From a virus, in IMG/VR virus record IMGVR_UViG_3300030329_002075, positions 1 to 25,381 of that record: a stretch of DNA of 25,381 nucleotides. One strand, written 5' to 3'. The notes under the pieces are model-generated. The model saw only the letters and a program-made list of their open reading frames with translations, had not been told where the DNA came from and ran no database searches. Each line of letters begins with the position of its first letter. Position 1 is the first letter of the stretch. Shown one piece after another: positions 24,369 through 25,381 of the stretch. Made by a program: the position numbers and the translations under genes.

Positions 24369-24636
24369 CTATTGTTTTTGTTTCACTTTTTGGTTTTTCT
24401 TCTTCACTTTCTTTTTCTTTTATTTCTCCTGTTTGAAGATTAATTACTGTGTTCTCTCCATAATGTTGTATAAGTCCTTTTTCAATACTCACAAACTCTT
24501 CTCGTATCATATCCGCTTGGTGTAACAATATATGTTTTTGTATTGACACCTCTCCCAGCTGAGCTTTTAGTTTAACAAACTTTTCGTTTATTTCTTGAAT
24601 AGATTTTAATTCTTGTTCTGTTACTTTATTTGCCAT
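24361..24636 (-). CDS. Small coiled-coil protein of unknown function
   Basis: 91 residues, nearly all helix. Residues 5-55 make a heptad-like coiled coil (ELKSIQEINEKFVKLKAQLG, IQKHILLHQADMIREEFVSI), followed by LIQHYGENTVINLQTGEI and an acidic tail. The Y-G-x-x-x-V-I-N-L-x-T-G-E-I end is one I recall from small marine phage proteins next to fibre or lysis genes. The role is unknown. It has a promoter-like TATCTTTG upstream and overlaps the fibre gene by eight bases. Confidence 0.6.
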   Translation of the reverse strand: MANKVTEQELKSIQEINEKFVKLKAQLGEVSIQKHILLHQADMIREEFVSIEKGLIQHYGENTVINLQTGEIKEKESEEEKPKSETKTIDG

Positions 24637-24657
24637 TTTTTTTAAATTTAATTTCTA

Positions 24658-24665
24658 CAAAGATA
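24658..24665 (-). promoter_or_regulatory. TAnnTTTG promoter-like element (TATCTTTG) before the coiled-coil gene
   Basis: The minus strand reads TTACTATCTTTGTAGAAATT, 21 bases before the ATG at 24636, in the gap behind the holin gene. It fits the Bacteroidota -7 box; the region around -33 is a T-run without a clear TTTG. It probably drives the unit that runs to the capsid terminator. Confidence 0.5.
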
Positions 24666-24687
24666 GTAAAAAAAAAAGATTGAAAAA

Positions 24688-25095
24688 TTATTTTTTTCTT
24701 ATTTGTTGTCCTTTTTCGTATGACCTTCCTCCAAAAAAAGCTCCTACGGTTGTAATAAGAGTAAGTTGCAACAAATCTACCCACTTGTCTGCCACCTCAA
24801 ACTTAAGAGAACCTGAGTCTATAAAGACTAAAATCACTGTAGATAAAATTAAAAAAATCAACACCAAAGGTCTTACTGAACGCGTAAGCCAGTTTCCATA
24901 TTGTAAGTCTGCCTCCCACCTTCGTGTAACGTTTTCCTGCATTTTTGCTTCTGCTTCAATAAATAATGTTTCCATTTCTTTTTGAAACTTTCTTTTTTCA
25001 TCGCCTGTAGTTATAAACTTATCCGCTACGTTTCCTAGTTTTTCTACAATTCCCCCTGCAGCATTACCAAATATTTTTCCTAATATTTTAGTCAT
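24688..25095 (-). CDS. Holin-like protein (GTA/3TM holin type)
   Basis: 135 residues. An amphipathic start (MTKILGKIFGNAAGGIVEKL) is followed by a charged helix (KRKFQKEMETLFIEAEAKMQ) and the segment RWEADLQYGNWLTRSVRPLV leading into a membrane helix at about 75-93 (LVLIFLILSTVILVFID). A second hydrophobic segment is at about 107-121, ending G-A-F-F-G-G-R-S-Y-E-K. This layout, with W-L-T-R-S-x-R-P and the G-R-S-x-E-K end, matches the 3TM holin family first noted in gene transfer agents (PF11351). It would make pores that release a lysin; no lysin gene is in the window. Its start overlaps the stop of the 28-residue membrane ORF (ATGA). Confidence 0.8.
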   Translation of the reverse strand: MTKILGKIFGNAAGGIVEKLGNVADKFITTGDEKRKFQKEMETLFIEAEAKMQENVTRRWEADLQYGNWLTRSVRPLVLIFLILSTVILVFIDSGSLKFEVADKWVDLLQLTLITTVGAFFGGRSYEKGQQIRKK

Positions 25096-25178
25096 TGTTT
25101 TTTATTATGAGCAGAAACTAACACATATACAATTAGTCCTGCGCTTAATACCATTAATGTTATTGCTAAGATAGTCAT
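25092..25178 (-). CDS. 28-residue single-pass membrane peptide
   Basis: The reading frame is MTILAITLMVLSAGLIVYVL followed by V-S-A-H-N-K-K-Q. It is one hydrophobic helix with a short basic end. It is linked on both sides by overlapping codons: TAATG with the upstream basic ORF and ATGA with the holin gene. The tight overlap and clean membrane segment support a real gene. It may help or regulate the holin, but that is inference; a leader peptide for holin translation is the alternative. Confidence 0.5.
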   Translation of the reverse strand: MTILAITLMVLSAGLIVYVLVSAHNKKQ

Positions 25179-25273
25179 TATCTTTTTTTCTTTTTATGTC
25201 TGTGCATCTTTAGTCTTTTTTTTCTAAGATGCTTTTTAACTTTTTTTTTCTTTCTTTTGCGTCCATTAGGCAT
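25178..25273 (-). CDS. 31-residue Lys/Arg-rich peptide
   Basis: The frame starts MPNGRKRKKKKVKKHLRKKR and ends L-K-M-H-R-H-K-K-K-K-R: 22 of 31 residues are Lys, Arg or His. It starts four bases after the stop of the edge ORF and its stop shares a base with the membrane-peptide start. Such composition suggests nucleic-acid binding or packaging with DNA. A-rich DNA can give Lys-rich frames by chance, so the main support is its perfect fit between its neighbours. Confidence 0.4.
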   Translation of the reverse strand: MPNGRKRKKKKVKKHLRKKRLKMHRHKKKKR

Positions 25274-25276
25274 GTT

Positions 25277-25381
25277 TTACCACTTTACTTTATTTGCCCA
25301 ATATGCCGCACTCATTTTACCTTTAGCTATATTTTTTGCGTGTCTTGCTTTAAAGCTTCTACGTCTAGCTTTTGATTTAGC
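25277..25381 (-). CDS. Basic Arg/Lys/aromatic protein, C-terminal part
   Basis: The last 34 codons of a frame open at the right edge end with RRRSFKARHAKN ... GKMSAAYWANKVKW before TAA. I recall the S-F-K-A-R-H ... Y-W-A-x-K-V-K-W ending from small basic proteins of marine phages and cyanophages, role unknown. The strong positive charge suggests binding to DNA or to the capsid interior. The start lies outside the window. Confidence 0.6.
   Translation of the reverse strand, partial: AKSKARRRSFKARHAKNIAKGKMSAAYWANKVKW

Noticed and set aside
1-25381. tRNA genes, CRISPR arrays, insertion sequences, att sites
   Set aside because: No cloverleaf, regularly spaced repeat, transposase or integrase was seen; gaps between genes are all below 100 bases.

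Overview
The window is a 25.4 kb piece of an AT-rich tailed-phage genome in which every gene I can support (24, two cut by the window edges) lies on the minus strand, so transcription runs from high to low coordinates. It is the virion-assembly half of the genome. The set of a large terminase, a P22/crAss-type portal, a scaffold, a major capsid protein, two connector proteins, a very large nozzle/muzzle-type protein and a run of T7-like internal (ejection) proteins, without tape measure, tail tube or sheath genes, suggests a short-tailed phage (podovirus morphology). The host is probably a marine member of Bacteroidota (Flavobacteriia): short intergenic gaps repeatedly carry TAnnTTTG, the -7 promoter element of that phylum, starts are AT-rich without a clear Shine-Dalgarno, and the proteins resemble those I recall from marine Bacteroidota and uncultured marine phages. 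This host call is inference.

In transcription order from the right: three tiny ORFs (a basic Arg/Lys peptide cut by the edge, a 31-residue Lys/Arg peptide, a 28-residue membrane peptide) lead with overlapping stop/start codons into a holin-like protein. A coiled-coil protein and a tail-fibre-like protein follow, then a small accessory cluster: a 74-residue unknown, a protein that looks like two GroES-type domains in tandem, and a 2-oxoglutarate/Fe(II) dioxygenase. This cluster runs directly into a small-terminase candidate and the large terminase, then portal, scaffold and major capsid protein. A strong intrinsic terminator closes the unit behind the capsid gene.

Two genes of unknown function (273 and 101 residues) follow, with a promoter-like element and a perfect 14-bp palindrome between them and a second strong terminator after them. 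A new unit then encodes two connector/ring proteins, the 1941-residue nozzle-like protein with a cysteine-rich C-terminal region, and a conserved-looking 263-residue structural protein. The last unit begins at a nearly leaderless promoter-like element and encodes a GNAT acetyltransferase, a T7 gp14-like internal protein with a C-terminal LysM domain, a 766-residue internal protein and the start of a larger ejection protein.

The points most worth a second look are the tandem GroES-like protein beside a dioxygenase in the packaging operon, a related beta module in up to four structural proteins, the LysM on an ejection protein, the lambda-like Walker A of the terminase, and the promoter elements placed so close to ATG that leaderless mRNA is plausible. 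No tRNA, CRISPR, integrase or insertion sequence was seen, and no gap exceeds 100 bases.
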